A DNA stretch of 64,000 nt from Chryseobacterium artocarpi (lineage in GTDB: Bacteria; Bacteroidota; Bacteroidia; Flavobacteriales; Weeksellaceae), in NCBI RefSeq assembly GCF_001684975.1, contig NZ_MAYH01000012.1, positions 682,001 through 746,000 of the forward strand, given 5' to 3'. The notes under the pieces were generated by a model. That model saw only the letters and a program-made list of their open reading frames with translations. It had not been told where the DNA came from and did no database searches. The position numbers and the translations under genes are program-made. Below, piece after piece: positions 9,901 to 19,609 of this stretch (its first letter is position 1; each line of letters begins with the position of its first letter).

Positions 9901-12900
9901 ATGAAAGGAAGTGTCCCGGTTCCCTATACTGAACCCGAACACCTCGATGATGACGAAGATGAGGAACCTGTTAAAGCAAAAAATGATGTTGTAAAAGTCT
10001 GGATCGCTCCAAAAGCTGGTTATGTTACAATTTATGATCACATTTCAATAACTAACATTCAGGAAACAAAAGGGAGAGCGGTTTATTCGATAGAAGTTAA
10101 GAATCCTAAGGATTCTTCTAAAAATGGTCGAGTCTATTTAACGACACTAGTTGGCGGAAATCCTAATATAGATCTTAAGATCACAAAATATGATGAATAT
10201 CCAGGGACACCACTTGGTATCAATGATTCTTCACGAATTTATGTAAAATCAGGAGACAAGATTTACTTCCGTCTACATAAAAAGACCGGTGTCAATTATG
10301 AGATAAATACCACACCATTTGTGGAATTTGTAAATGCAAATGGTTCCCCAATAATTGATTCTCCGGAAGAAGAAGTGGATGATTTTAGGCCGAATAAACT
10401 AAAATATGAAGAAAATTTTGTTCTTAATAATCTTTCCAAAACACTGAGGTATGATTATTCCGGGAAAAAACATCTTACTATTCCGGGTTTTTCAGTTCCA
10501 AAACTAAATGATAATGTTACCTTTAAAATAACACTATCAAAAGCTGAGGTTGTATATCCATATGATGTTATTGTAATATATGAAAAAACCTATCCTCAAT
10601 CATTGGGGGTGGTAAATATTGATCCCGTTGATATGGATTTTTTTGTTCCAGAATCAATTCCTGGTGGTTACCATCTTAAGTTTTCAGTAATATCCGACTC
10701 GTACATGAATAAAGAAATTGAGTGGAAGAATATTATGGTAACTGCGGAAGGGAATGTTAAAGTTCTTGATGTTCCTAATTACCCTTCATATTATGTGCGA
10801 GATTTTAAAAAGAAATTTCATGTTGCTGATCTGAACAATAATCCACCTCATGGCTCAAACAATTATTATATTTCTGTTAATAAGAATTTTGCTTTTTCGC
10901 CATCGTTAGAAGGAAACTTTATTTATGTAATAAAAAAAGGGGGGCTTGTACTTGAAAAAAGATGGGTGAAATTAACCAGTTCAGGTATCACTGAATCATC
11001 TTTGAATGGTTTTCTTGACCCTATTAAATTTTATACAGGAGATCCTTATCAATCCGTTCAGGCGGGTGATCGAATTAATATTGTCGTTTATTGTAATTCT
11101 CAAAAAGACCGTGCAGCCTATGAATCTTTAAAATCACAATTACAGAACCATATATTTAATATTTACGCAGGAACAAATACAAACCTTTGGGCTTCTACAG
11201 TGGAGACTGCTATTTTTACAGGGGAGTTTAATACCATTAGTGCAATTTATCGCAATTGGGGGCAGTTTATTTATAATGAAAGCAAGGATGTCAGAAAAAC
11301 AAACAACCCGCTTACTCCGCCTCACAGTCCAAGAGATATACCAACAGGTCCATCAGGAGTAAATACTCCAGACTATACGATTAATACAGATACACCGAAA
11401 GATTCTTATGGTGCGCTGATCAATAACGAGTTTCTTGATTCACCATTTGGGATGTTTAATTATGACTTTTCTTCCTGTTCTGGGATGACTAATCAAGATG
11501 AGTATGGAGAATGTATCGGAGATATTATCCAGGCAGATTTCCTTAATATCGCAGATACTAATATTCTTGTCGGCTTTAGCCCCATCGTACCAATGACCAC
11601 CCATTATGTAAAAGGTGATAATGGTATTATTGAGAAATGGGTCAATAACGGGTTTACAGAACAGTTCTCAAAAGCGAGGTCTTCCAGAGATGAAGAATCA
11701 ATGGCTCCGTTTTTTGTTAACGATGATCCTGACGAACAGGATATCGAGGTTCAGGGAAATCAAAATACAGGAATGTATGCCATTGAGAAGAAGCAAAAAA
11801 GTAAAGCTAAAACAACGAATTGGGGAATAGGAATTCCAGTTATCTCACATTCCGTATCTGAACTTCGAGGTTACGGAAATATCAATACCCAGGATTTTTT
11901 TGATGTGAATGGAGACGGATATCCTGACATGCTCTACAGAACAGAATCACAGTTAACAAATTCTTTAGGTGGACTTAGAAGCGCTCAAGGTAGAAATTTA
12001 GAAAATAATCCGGATTCTGTTATCTCAAATAACGATAGCTTTCAGAAAACAAACACGATAGCTTTTGACGTTTCAGCGTTGAAAACTATTGGAAGGAATA
12101 CGTTTAACTCTAATTCAGATTCAAAACCTGATAGCTCATCCCCATGGTCAGGAGGACTAGGGGTCTCAGATTATCCGGATTCCTATGACAGAGGAACAAA
12201 ATATTGGCTTGACATTAACGGAGATGGTCTGGTGGACAGAGTTGAATTAAATGATGGTCAGGTGAAATATAAACTCAACTATGGTAATGGTCTGGTTAAT
12301 GCACCTTATGAAGATTATCCATATTTGAAAACTTATGAATCCAAGCCGGTTGGTTCTACCTCCGTTAGCATAGGTGGTGGTCTTTCAGGAATGATTTCAC
12401 AGACAGCAACTTTCAGTTCTGGTTGGGGTATTTCAGGAAGTCTAACGGGATCTTCATCTACCGGAAGTTCAAAAGTTATGTTTCAGGATATCAATGGCGA
12501 TGGAATGATTGATCTCATTTCAATGGACAATGATGGGAATACCTCTGTATCCTATAATATGGGCAATAAGTTTGGTCCGGCTCAGGGGCTTTCTAAACAA
12601 GGAGGTATAGTGAATTTTGGTAAGGATAGCAGAACCTATAACGGAGGACTTACATTAAATGGAGGTTTCTATATCAATATACCAATCGTATGGCTCTTTG
12701 GAATTACAATTCTCTATTTGCGTGCAGGAGCGGATATGAGTGCGAGTATTGGTGTTTCGATGTCTGAAATACAAAAAGGACTTCGAGATGTGAATGGTGA
12801 TGGCTTTCCTGATCTTGTAGTAAATAATGGTAATGGGTTACAGGTAAACTATTCAAGAATTGGCAGAACAAATAAGCTGTCAAAAGTAACAGAAAAATCA

Positions 12901-15900
12901 ACAAATGGTACTTTTACCATTGATTATGAGTATACTGCTTCATCCTATAATGATCCTCATTCTAAATTAGTGATGAAGGAGGTAAAAATCCTTAATCCAA
13001 ATGTTGACTCCGATGGGTATACAACTTCTACGGATAAAAATTTGATAACAAGATTCAACTATCAAAATTCAAAATACGATAGAAGAGAAAGAACCAACTA
13101 TGGATTTGAAAAGGTGATCACTGAGGAAATGAACGGTACGAATGTTTACCGTAGAGGAGTTGAAACTTTTTATAATTCCAATTACTACAATAATGGAATT
13201 CCTAGGAGAAATGAGGTATACAGCGGAGGAACTACATTAAAGGCAACTTCGGAGAATAGTTACAAATTATATAAATACAACAGTAATTATACTCAACTTG
13301 AAGAAATTCCTTCTTCTCAGTTTGAAACTTATGATACTGGTGGAACACAGGGAAATAGGATCGCAATTGTATTACCTTCCGGAACTTCCAACACGACATT
13401 TGAGAACGGGGGATCTATAACCACTAGTTCCACCATGACCTACAATGCTAGAGGTCAGTTAATAGGATATCGCTATAATAGCAATGCCGCTACTGGAAGT
13501 TTTTATTCCTCGATAGCATATCATGACATACCGTCATTAACTGCGAAAAATATATTGAATATACCTTCGGAAATCAAGGTCTTTAATAGTTCAAATACTT
13601 TAGTTCGCCAACGAAATTCAGAAGTTGACCCGAATTATGGAGATCTGACAAAAATTAAGGCTAGTCTTACTTCAAGCCAAACGGCCGATACAGAATTTAC
13701 ATATGATTCTTTTGGAAATGTAAAAACGGTGAAAGATCCTGTTGATTATCTCCTGACTTATGAATATGATCCTACTGGAAAATATGTGACAAAAGTGACG
13801 GATAGTTTTGGTGTGTTTTCATCTGCAAGCTATGATCCACGGTGGGATGTGGTATTGGAATCAATAGACACGAGCGGAAATAAAATAACTTATGAATATG
13901 ATAGTTCTGGTAGAATCACAAACATTCTGGCACCAAAAGAAATTGGAATTTCACCTTACACAGTCAAATATTCATATTTCTTATCTCCATACTCAACTGG
14001 TAACCAGATTAATCTATATGGAGCTACGACCCAAAATTATGATTCTGAGAATCCAACGAATCCAATTGAAACAATTTCATTGGCGGATTTTACTGGAAAA
14101 ATAGTGCAGGTGAAGAAAGATGTTTTTGTAGCTAACGCAGAGAAAGTGTCTGTTTCGGGAATGACGTCATTCGATCTTTTAGGCAGACCTATAAAACAGT
14201 ATCATCCCACTATCGAAGCCAAAGATGCTGTATTGAACAAAAAATTAAAATTAACTCTTTCTTCTTATTTCAGCTCGATTCAATATGATAATTTAGATAG
14301 GCCAATTATTGAAATTGATGAAGATGGTAATGTGACCAATACCTCTTACAATATAGAAGGTACTTCTATGAAGAAAACTGTTAGTCAGCCACAGAACCCA
14401 GTCAGCACAATGAAGTCGGAAACCTTATCTGATGCAGAAGGTAGAACAGTGATTACGAGAAACTACTTAGGTACTTCGACGTTGGTTTCTCAATATACCT
14501 ACAATATTATCGGCCAGTTGTTATCGGTAAAAGATCCTGAAAATATAGAAATTAAATATGAATATGATTTGGGAGGTAGAAGAACCTCAGAAATACATCC
14601 CGATCACGGAACATCAAAATTCACCTATAATAAGGCTGGTAAAATGGCAAGTAGATCATCTGCAAATCTAAATCAGATGCCTCCTATTATATATAAATAT
14701 AATAAAAATAGGATTACAGATATTACTTACCCTAATCTTCCCAATGGATCAGTCAACCGAAACAATGTTAAATATATCTATGGAACAAGTGGGGTAGCCA
14801 ATGGAAGGCTTATATCAAAAATTGATGGAACGGGACAAACAAAATATACTTATGGTACGCTGGGTGAAATAATAGCAGAAGAACGCAAAGTATCTGGGTA
14901 TAATATTCCGATGATGAATTTTATTACCAATTATGAGTATGATAGCTGGAATCGCATCAAATCCATTACATATCCGGATGGAGAAATTGTAAAGTATAAA
15001 TACGATCTGGGTGGAAATTTGAGGTCTATTAAAAGCCAGCAGAATGGGGATTATGTTAAGGATATACAGTATGACGAGTATGAGCAGCGGACCAAAATTA
15101 TAAACGGTAATGACACTTATTCTTTGTTTACCTATACTCCGAAGACGAGATATCTAGCTTCCCATACACTGACAAAGGATAATTACACAACATATCTGGT
15201 AAATAATTATCAATATGATTATGCTGGAAATGTAACTTCTAATATTAACAGTGCTATACTCACACCAAATCAATTAGGAGGAAGTTACCAGCTCTTATAT
15301 GGATATGATAGTTTAAACCGACTTACCCATGCCGTAGGGGCCATGTTGAAGGATATCAAAGGAGATCCTAATGCTCCCTCAAATATCGGAGCAAGTTATG
15401 AAACTACGTTGACCTATACACTTGGAAATGGTTTTAAGGGGAAAACTCAATCTCACGTAGTCAATGGTGTAACAAATTCTTTAAATACATATAACAATAG
15501 TTATAATTACATGAAAGGAAGTCATATGATAGAGTCTGTTAAGAATCTCAACAATGGATTTTATGAAAGCTTCAAATATGACCTGAATGGAAACCCGATA
15601 GATATAAGTTCCCCTGTTGGAACTGTTTCGATGGTATGGGATGAAGAGGACAACATGAAAGCTTACTTTAACAAAGCTGACGGCGTGTTCCAATATTACA
15701 CTTATGATAATAAGGGAGATAGGACGATTAAATATAATCTGAAAGAAGGTCCGAAATTATATCAAAATGGATCGCTCATTGATGGTACCATGCAGATGTA
15801 TGGATACAAGGTTTATCCGAACTCTTATGTTGTGGTAAGTTCAGACAACACTTACACCAAACATTACTATGCCGGAGCACAGCGTATTGCGAGCCGATTG

Positions 15901-17109
15901 GCGGATAACTCTGGTATTTTCAATAGGTCAGCGGAAACCCAAAATATCAGTAATGATACTGACAATACGTCTGACATAGAAAATGAATTCAAGGTATACT
16001 CTGAGAAAGTTGGCATTGATATCAGTAATCTTGATACTGAATATGCTTTAAATAGTTCGCAGACTGGGCTATATTATCTGCATAATGACCATTTGTCAAC
16101 GGCTAATTTTGTCACAGATGCCAATGCTGTTGCATCACAATTTTTCCTAAATTTACCATTTGGTGAAACCTTTATTGAACAACAAGTAGCTGGATTATAT
16201 GAAAATCCATATAAGTTCAATGCAAAAGAACTGGACAGTGAAAGTGGCTTATATTATTATGGCGCAAGATATTATAATCCTAGACTAAGTATCTGGTATG
16301 GCGTAGATCCTTTGGCTATCTATAATCCAGTCGTTGAACATCAATTTTATGGAAATGGTGAGCATAATTCAGGATTCTTTTTCTTAGGTAATTTAAATCC
16401 ATATATTTACACTTACCAGAATCCTGTACGATATATCGATCCAAATGGAAAACAGGTGGACACCGTAATTGATGGTCTCAAGAAGATGTGGAATGGGATC
16501 AACCCATGGAAAGCTGTTGAAGGTAGTAAAGATGGTCCGAGGGTTCGCTCAGGTGAGGAAAGATTTCAAGAATTTAGGACCGGAACGATACAGGCAGCAA
16601 AAGGTGCAGCTACAGCCGAGGTCGGCCATGTTATTCTTGACGCCGCAGGTATTGTAGATCCTACTCCTGTTTCGGATACAGCGAACGGAATTTGGTATGT
16701 TTTTGAGGGAGATTGGAAAAATGCAACAATTAGTGGAGTATCAATTGCCCCATATATCGGTGATGGCGCAAAAGGATTGAAATATGGTGGTAAAATAATA
16801 ACACAAATTCAAAAACACCATATTATTCCACAGCAGCTTTATAAAATTATGCCAGCAATTGGCGAATTTATCCTGAAAAATTCAGGAATGAATCTGAAAA
16901 AACTGCCTAATAGATTTCATGGTAACCATCCAGCTTACACGAATTGGGTTAAAGACCAGATTGTGGAATTGGCAAAAGATGGCGGCCTGACCAAAGAAGG
17001 TCTTGAAGGAATTATCAAGAATGCCAACGATGAAATCAATAAAGCCTATAAAGAATTTAAAGAAAATGGGCAGTCTTTAAATGAATATTTTAAAAACAAG
17101 ACAAAATGA
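6907..17109 (+). CDS. Giant SpvB/FG-GAP/Rhs polymorphic toxin with AHH-like nuclease tip
   Basis: 3,400 residues. A hydrophobic N-terminus (SCLFVLFFTCMLVFASF) suggests Sec export. Residues ~480-545 are an SpvB/TcaC-type start (AISYPIQVPAGTNGMQPQLS). FG-GAP calcium-binding repeats follow (NGDGIVDIL ~872, NADGLPDVI ~958, NGDGYPDML ~1665, NGDGLVDRV ~1768, NGDGMIDLI ~1860, NGDGFPDLV ~1960). YD/Rhs repeats run ~2260-2930 and the Rhs core ~3055-3137 (YLHNDHLSTANFV, GLYYYGARYYNP). Residues ~3238-3296 resemble a pre-toxin linker; the tip has KHHIIPQQ (His3304/His3305) and RFHGNHPAY (His3338, His3341), as in AHH nucleases of the HNH/EndoVII group. Rhs shells encapsulate such tips. There is no T9SS tail; the export route is unresolved. 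Confidence 0.85.
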   Translation: MRIDLHKLPSKKSCLFVLFFTCMLVFASFDKGDRQKIRMLKQDLMTKLNLGNKPSFTDAKDPPGEKTEQSFSQTQYQNWEKPSTEIFESNKIAHKDINRHSVINAFDADENQGTIGTFSEKETDNISDNFFNIQIAEKIDRTKTAFLEYDLFGLDDYTSVSRSINHDISIGGEVIRPNADWSHQKEEINIDLLKSGKNTILFTPPSTGIKYKIKNLRIVFSSDPDLSDDLNISSILSSNKLYVRGYSKKSQNLKINNETIENSGKEFEKLIDLSEQDNLNGTYTVHYGTQIKTLKIPAAVKSFKIVGRDNYSPKTLEILDGQAYDLSYEHLNVNVEKGTSESALVKLQKLRDKDFPSTTQGIKNVTPNNSAYRISLESGSLSKKLKVSMSYDERKLGQTSPKDIRVFYFDYNNKQWKIESSVIVDEKLKLVVFNAKQDNDYISGIISVPESPTINSFVPTSISGLKSADPLSGVQLMAPPIANQKGDAAISYPIQVPAGTNGMQPQLSITYSSDKGNGWMGEGWDISGVSGITLDTRWGTPTFDPSYESEIYLLDGEMLIYEGDYLPHRHINVQGSMDITRQARSSGKKNFYLRKNNNFTKIERYGSSPTNYTWVVTATDGTRKYYGGTESTVNYSAVVQKDNGAIVQWGIVKELDVHNNNIKYYYLNKLFTQGMIPISGENLNLEKGRQFHIDRIAYSGVDDNDGPYQILFSCKYPDRADYSINTKDGVKRVEIERLDNISVGSSTLGVRNYSFTYTTGSFYKSLLKSISGPGVNYQLDYYDDTVNGIFGPDKFVNAPAPDAFSGAVNSALTPSRISADNNFEWGWALRIGAGLGLFTPHRSGNKNFMVSGFVGESYPEIKRGQELLDFNGDGIVDILYRKRNGGNGIKVIPGSLENGNLVFNKPELNVLNLNSNFTKTKGSTFNTGATVLFNWWKMGFDFTKSWSESESKTPVYLLDANADGLPDVIKDDKVWFNKINAQGQPEMVTTSDMTENMVMKGSVPVPYTEPEHLDDDEDEEPVKAKNDVVKVWIAPKAGYVTIYDHISITNIQETKGRAVYSIEVKNPKDSSKNGRVYLTTLVGGNPNIDLKITKYDEYPGTPLGINDSSRIYVKSGDKIYFRLHKKTGVNYEINTTPFVEFVNANGSPIIDSPEEEVDDFRPNKLKYEENFVLNNLSKTLRYDYSGKKHLTIPGFSVPKLNDNVTFKITLSKAEVVYPYDVIVIYEKTYPQSLGVVNIDPVDMDFFVPESIPGGYHLKFSVISDSYMNKEIEWKNIMVTAEGNVKVLDVPNYPSYYVRDFKKKFHVADLNNNPPHGSNNYYISVNKNFAFSPSLEGNFIYVIKKGGLVLEKRWVKLTSSGITESSLNGFLDPIKFYTGDPYQSVQAGDRINIVVYCNSQKDRAAYESLKSQLQNHIFNIYAGTNTNLWASTVETAIFTGEFNTISAIYRNWGQFIYNESKDVRKTNNPLTPPHSPRDIPTGPSGVNTPDYTINTDTPKDSYGALINNEFLDSPFGMFNYDFSSCSGMTNQDEYGECIGDIIQADFLNIADTNILVGFSPIVPMTTHYVKGDNGIIEKWVNNGFTEQFSKARSSRDEESMAPFFVNDDPDEQDIEVQGNQNTGMYAIEKKQKSKAKTTNWGIGIPVISHSVSELRGYGNINTQDFFDVNGDGYPDMLYRTESQLTNSLGGLRSAQGRNLENNPDSVISNNDSFQKTNTIAFDVSALKTIGRNTFNSNSDSKPDSSSPWSGGLGVSDYPDSYDRGTKYWLDINGDGLVDRVELNDGQVKYKLNYGNGLVNAPYEDYPYLKTYESKPVGSTSVSIGGGLSGMISQTATFSSGWGISGSLTGSSSTGSSKVMFQDINGDGMIDLISMDNDGNTSVSYNMGNKFGPAQGLSKQGGIVNFGKDSRTYNGGLTLNGGFYINIPIVWLFGITILYLRAGADMSASIGVSMSEIQKGLRDVNGDGFPDLVVNNGNGLQVNYSRIGRTNKLSKVTEKSTNGTFTIDYEYTASSYNDPHSKLVMKEVKILNPNVDSDGYTTSTDKNLITRFNYQNSKYDRRERTNYGFEKVITEEMNGTNVYRRGVETFYNSNYYNNGIPRRNEVYSGGTTLKATSENSYKLYKYNSNYTQLEEIPSSQFETYDTGGTQGNRIAIVLPSGTSNTTFENGGSITTSSTMTYNARGQLIGYRYNSNAATGSFYSSIAYHDIPSLTAKNILNIPSEIKVFNSSNTLVRQRNSEVDPNYGDLTKIKASLTSSQTADTEFTYDSFGNVKTVKDPVDYLLTYEYDPTGKYVTKVTDSFGVFSSASYDPRWDVVLESIDTSGNKITYEYDSSGRITNILAPKEIGISPYTVKYSYFLSPYSTGNQINLYGATTQNYDSENPTNPIETISLADFTGKIVQVKKDVFVANAEKVSVSGMTSFDLLGRPIKQYHPTIEAKDAVLNKKLKLTLSSYFSSIQYDNLDRPIIEIDEDGNVTNTSYNIEGTSMKKTVSQPQNPVSTMKSETLSDAEGRTVITRNYLGTSTLVSQYTYNIIGQLLSVKDPENIEIKYEYDLGGRRTSEIHPDHGTSKFTYNKAGKMASRSSANLNQMPPIIYKYNKNRITDITYPNLPNGSVNRNNVKYIYGTSGVANGRLISKIDGTGQTKYTYGTLGEIIAEERKVSGYNIPMMNFITNYEYDSWNRIKSITYPDGEIVKYKYDLGGNLRSIKSQQNGDYVKDIQYDEYEQRTKIINGNDTYSLFTYTPKTRYLASHTLTKDNYTTYLVNNYQYDYAGNVTSNINSAILTPNQLGGSYQLLYGYDSLNRLTHAVGAMLKDIKGDPNAPSNIGASYETTLTYTLGNGFKGKTQSHVVNGVTNSLNTYNNSYNYMKGSHMIESVKNLNNGFYESFKYDLNGNPIDISSPVGTVSMVWDEEDNMKAYFNKADGVFQYYTYDNKGDRTIKYNLKEGPKLYQNGSLIDGTMQMYGYKVYPNSYVVVSSDNTYTKHYYAGAQRIASRLADNSGIFNRSAETQNISNDTDNTSDIENEFKVYSEKVGIDISNLDTEYALNSSQTGLYYLHNDHLSTANFVTDANAVASQFFLNLPFGETFIEQQVAGLYENPYKFNAKELDSESGLYYYGARYYNPRLSIWYGVDPLAIYNPVVEHQFYGNGEHNSGFFFLGNLNPYIYTYQNPVRYIDPNGKQVDTVIDGLKKMWNGINPWKAVEGSKDGPRVRSGEERFQEFRTGTIQAAKGAATAEVGHVILDAAGIVDPTPVSDTANGIWYVFEGDWKNATISGVSIAPYIGDGAKGLKYGGKIITQIQKHHIIPQQLYKIMPAIGEFILKNSGMNLKKLPNRFHGNHPAYTNWVKDQIVELAKDGGLTKEGLEGIIKNANDEINKAYKEFKENGQSLNEYFKNKTK

Positions 17110-17789
17110 GTACAATAAAAAACTATTATCAACTAAAAGCGACAATTGAACCGAAAATTATTGGGAAAAGCGAACTCCCTTTGACAGTAGAAATCAAGGA
17201 TAAAACTTTTGAAAGCCAAAGTCGCGAATATATGCTGAATATAGATAAATATTTTGAGGACAAAGATGGTATTTTAAAGCATTTTCCACAAAACCTTGTC
17301 GGAAAAATGTATCAGAAGAAAAAAGATCCAATTGATATTATGCTTTCAATGCCAATGTACATGTCCATTGATTTTATAGTTAGTAAAAGAGTCAAAAATA
17401 TTCTTGATGAATTGAATATAAATCCTACAGAATATCAAACTGTTGAATTTTCCATAGAAGGCCAAATCGAATCATACTATTTTTTGTTCATTCCAATGCT
17501 TAGAAATAAAGATTATGTTGATTATCGGAAAAGTGTTTTTCATAGTAGCAGATTGGATAATACAACTATTTTTGGAACTTATGAAGAATATTTATTGGCA
17601 CGGAACAATGGCTATCGGGTGAAAACCTTATATGTATCAGATGAATTGAGTGATCGGGATATAATTAGCCTCCAAGCAGCCGGACCTTTCTTTAGTGAAA
17701 GGATTGTTGAAGCTTTTAATGAAAACATGATTGTTGGTTATGATATAATAAAGGGTGGAGATTTTAAGGTAGATCTGAAATTTTCCTGA
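17106..17789 (+). CDS. Putative cognate immunity protein of the Rhs-AHH toxin (Imm11-like)
   Basis: 227 residues, cytosolic, acidic-neutral, overlapping the toxin stop by 4 bases (ATGA), the usual coupling of toxin and immunity. The layout YYQLK..., FIVSKRVKNILDELNI, then FFSERIVEAFNENMIVGYDI recalls the DUF1629/Imm11 type of immunity protein, in which two similar 'SERL' helices flank beta strands. The family call is by eye and tentative; the role as immunity is well supported by position. A diverged paralogue follows. Confidence 0.65.
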   Translation: MSTIKNYYQLKATIEPKIIGKSELPLTVEIKDKTFESQSREYMLNIDKYFEDKDGILKHFPQNLVGKMYQKKKDPIDIMLSMPMYMSIDFIVSKRVKNILDELNINPTEYQTVEFSIEGQIESYYFLFIPMLRNKDYVDYRKSVFHSSRLDNTTIFGTYEEYLLARNNGYRVKTLYVSDELSDRDIISLQAAGPFFSERIVEAFNENMIVGYDIIKGGDFKVDLKFS

Positions 17790-17872
17790 TTTTATAGATG
17801 GAATTTTTAAGATTGACTATTAGCGATGAATTGACATCAGTTACAAAGTATGACTTATAATCCATAATAAAT

Positions 17873-17904
17873 GGAACCATCAACATGGTGGTTCCGTTTG
17901 TTTA
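17873..17904 (+). terminator. Candidate terminator between the two immunity genes
   Basis: GGAACCATC (17873-17881) pairs with GGTGGTTCC (17887-17895) with one G-T pair around a 5-base loop, followed by GTTTGTTT. It would end the Rhs toxin-immunity transcript just before the second immunity gene. Confidence 0.5.
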
Positions 17905-17923
17905 AAAATTGCATGATCCCAAA

Positions 17924-18607
17924 ATGAATAAAAAAACAAAGTATTATCAAATTACCGAAAGTATTGATCCAAAAATAATAGGCCGAAGTGGTCTTCCATT
18001 AACTATCGAAATTTCAGAAAAGAACTTTAAATTACAAAGTAGCACTTATGTGGTTGACTTTAACAAGTATTTCGAGAATAAGGATCAAGCTTATAACGAT
18101 TTGCCAGAAAAAATTGTTAGTAAAATGTATCAAAAAAAAGGGCCAGTTGATATAATGGGTATTATGCCACATCATCTAATTATCTTGTTTGTAATTAGTG
18201 AAAAAGTTAAAAATATATTTGAAAATTTAAAGGTTAATAAAGCGGAATATAAACTTAAAGAATTAAAGGTTCAGGGGACGAATGACCCATTCTATTTTTT
18301 ATTCGTTCCTATTCATAAAAGTTCTGAAACTATTAATTTTGAGAAAAGCCTTTTTATAGATAATGTTAACGAAATCGAAAGAAATTTTGCAGATTTTGCA
18401 ACTTACCAATTAGAAAGTAAAGCTCATAAATTTCGAACCAAATCTATTTGTATCAACTCTAACCTCCAAAGCAATGATATAATCAGAATACAAACAATCA
18501 AGACCTATTTTAGTGCACGTATAATTGATACATTTAAAAAGGAAAATGTTATCGGTTATGATGTAATTGAAAAGGGAGATTTTAAGGTAGATCTAAAATT
18601 CTCCTGA
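17924..18607 (+). CDS. Second, paralogous immunity-type protein
   Basis: 227 residues from the ATG at 17924 (MNKKTKYYQITESIDPKIIG); an in-frame TTG at 17909 is a poorer start. It aligns end to end with the preceding gene (YYQ...PKIIG.S.LPLT.EI, KMYQKK, YFLF.P, IGYDVIEKGDFKVDLKFS), with the last ten residues identical. It is a tandem duplicate that has diverged through the middle, as seen when immunity proteins track changing toxin tips. No toxin for it is present. Function inferred. Confidence 0.65.
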   Translation: MNKKTKYYQITESIDPKIIGRSGLPLTIEISEKNFKLQSSTYVVDFNKYFENKDQAYNDLPEKIVSKMYQKKGPVDIMGIMPHHLIILFVISEKVKNIFENLKVNKAEYKLKELKVQGTNDPFYFLFVPIHKSSETINFEKSLFIDNVNEIERNFADFATYQLESKAHKFRTKSICINSNLQSNDIIRIQTIKTYFSARIIDTFKKENVIGYDVIEKGDFKVDLKFS

Positions 18608-18618
18608 CATATGTTGAT

Positions 18619-18928
18619 GTGAATGCTTTTGGGAACCACCTTCAATTTTTAAAGGAAGCAGAGAATATGCTTATTGAAAGCAATCATGAAGTAACAGCTG
18701 AATTGAAGAGTACTATTAAAATTGTTTTTGATACAGGATTTAAATACTAATGGGTTTCCTTACTTTATAGGTTTAGAAAGGCAATTCTCGATATTATCAG
18801 AGAAGAATGATAGGGAAAAATTAGTTAAAGAGATACTATTCTTCAGTGACGGTAAAATAGTGATAAACAAATTTTGGACTTTCAAAGAGGATGACGGACA
18901 ATGGAAAGTCCTCAGTCTGGTTGAATAG
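18619..18928 (+). pseudogene. Frameshifted small gene remnant
   Basis: Two overlapping frames together make one plausible protein: the first (GTG at 18619, LQFLKEAENMLIESNHEVTA, stop at 18748) and the second from ~18722 (FYIGLERQ-like GFPYFIGLERQFSILSEKND, WTFKEDDGQWKVLSLVE, stop at 18928). Neither has a good ATG. The switch at ~18725-18745 suggests a frameshift in a former immunity-type gene. No family recognised. Confidence 0.4.
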
Positions 18929-18958
18929 TATATCGGGATGAAAATTATATAAAAACAC

Positions 18959-19546
18959 ATGAAAAATCTGGAAGAAAAATTTTGGTTGTGGTCTTTAGAA
19001 AAACAGAACCATATGTATGCGAATATTGAGATTAAAGATTGTCAGAAAGAAATATTTGCTAGTCTTAATGCGCAATTAAGTGCTATTGATGAAAATCTGA
19101 TTTTTGAATTCAGCCCTATTCATGAGAGTGGAATTAGGGAGTTTTCAATTTCAGCAGATGGTATGAAGGAATCATCTGCGAATGTAAGGAAGCTGATAAT
19201 GTTGAGTCCTGATTTGGAGAATTGGAAGTTTAATGCTTTTAGCCAGCGAATACCGAAGGATAATTATACAATCAACTACGAGGGATATAACATAAGTTAT
19301 GATGATATCTTTTATAGATATTCTACATCAAGTAAGGGACCGGGAATTGAGTTGAATATCAGAGATTATGATGAAACCGGGAAAATGTAAGAGGCTGTTA
19401 ATATTCTGCTTGATGGGCTTTTGGGAGAGTATGATGTTACAATGAATATCAATTGGATTGATTGGAAGAAACTTGACGAGAAGCAAAAGGAGCATTTGAG
19501 CAAATTTGCAGATCTACGTCAACTGGTAGATATCCATAAAAAATGA
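18959..19546 (+). pseudogene. Immunity-type gene interrupted by an in-frame TAA
   Basis: MKNLEEKFWLWSLEKQNHMY starts at 18959 and ends at a TAA at 19388-19390 after 143 residues, but the same frame continues for 51 further sense codons (EAVNILLDGLLGEYDVTMNI, then VDIHKK) to a TGA at 19544-19546. Reading through gives ~195 residues of one uniform protein with REFSISADGMKE and LENWKFNAFSQR, a pattern I associate with small immunity-neighbourhood proteins of Bacteroidota. A nonsense mutation is the simplest explanation; a functional 143-residue product is possible. Confidence 0.6.
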
Positions 19547-19609
19547 AAAAAATAAAAACAGTTATCAAACTGTATATCTATAAAATAAAAATTTTTAAAA
19601 AAAATTATC

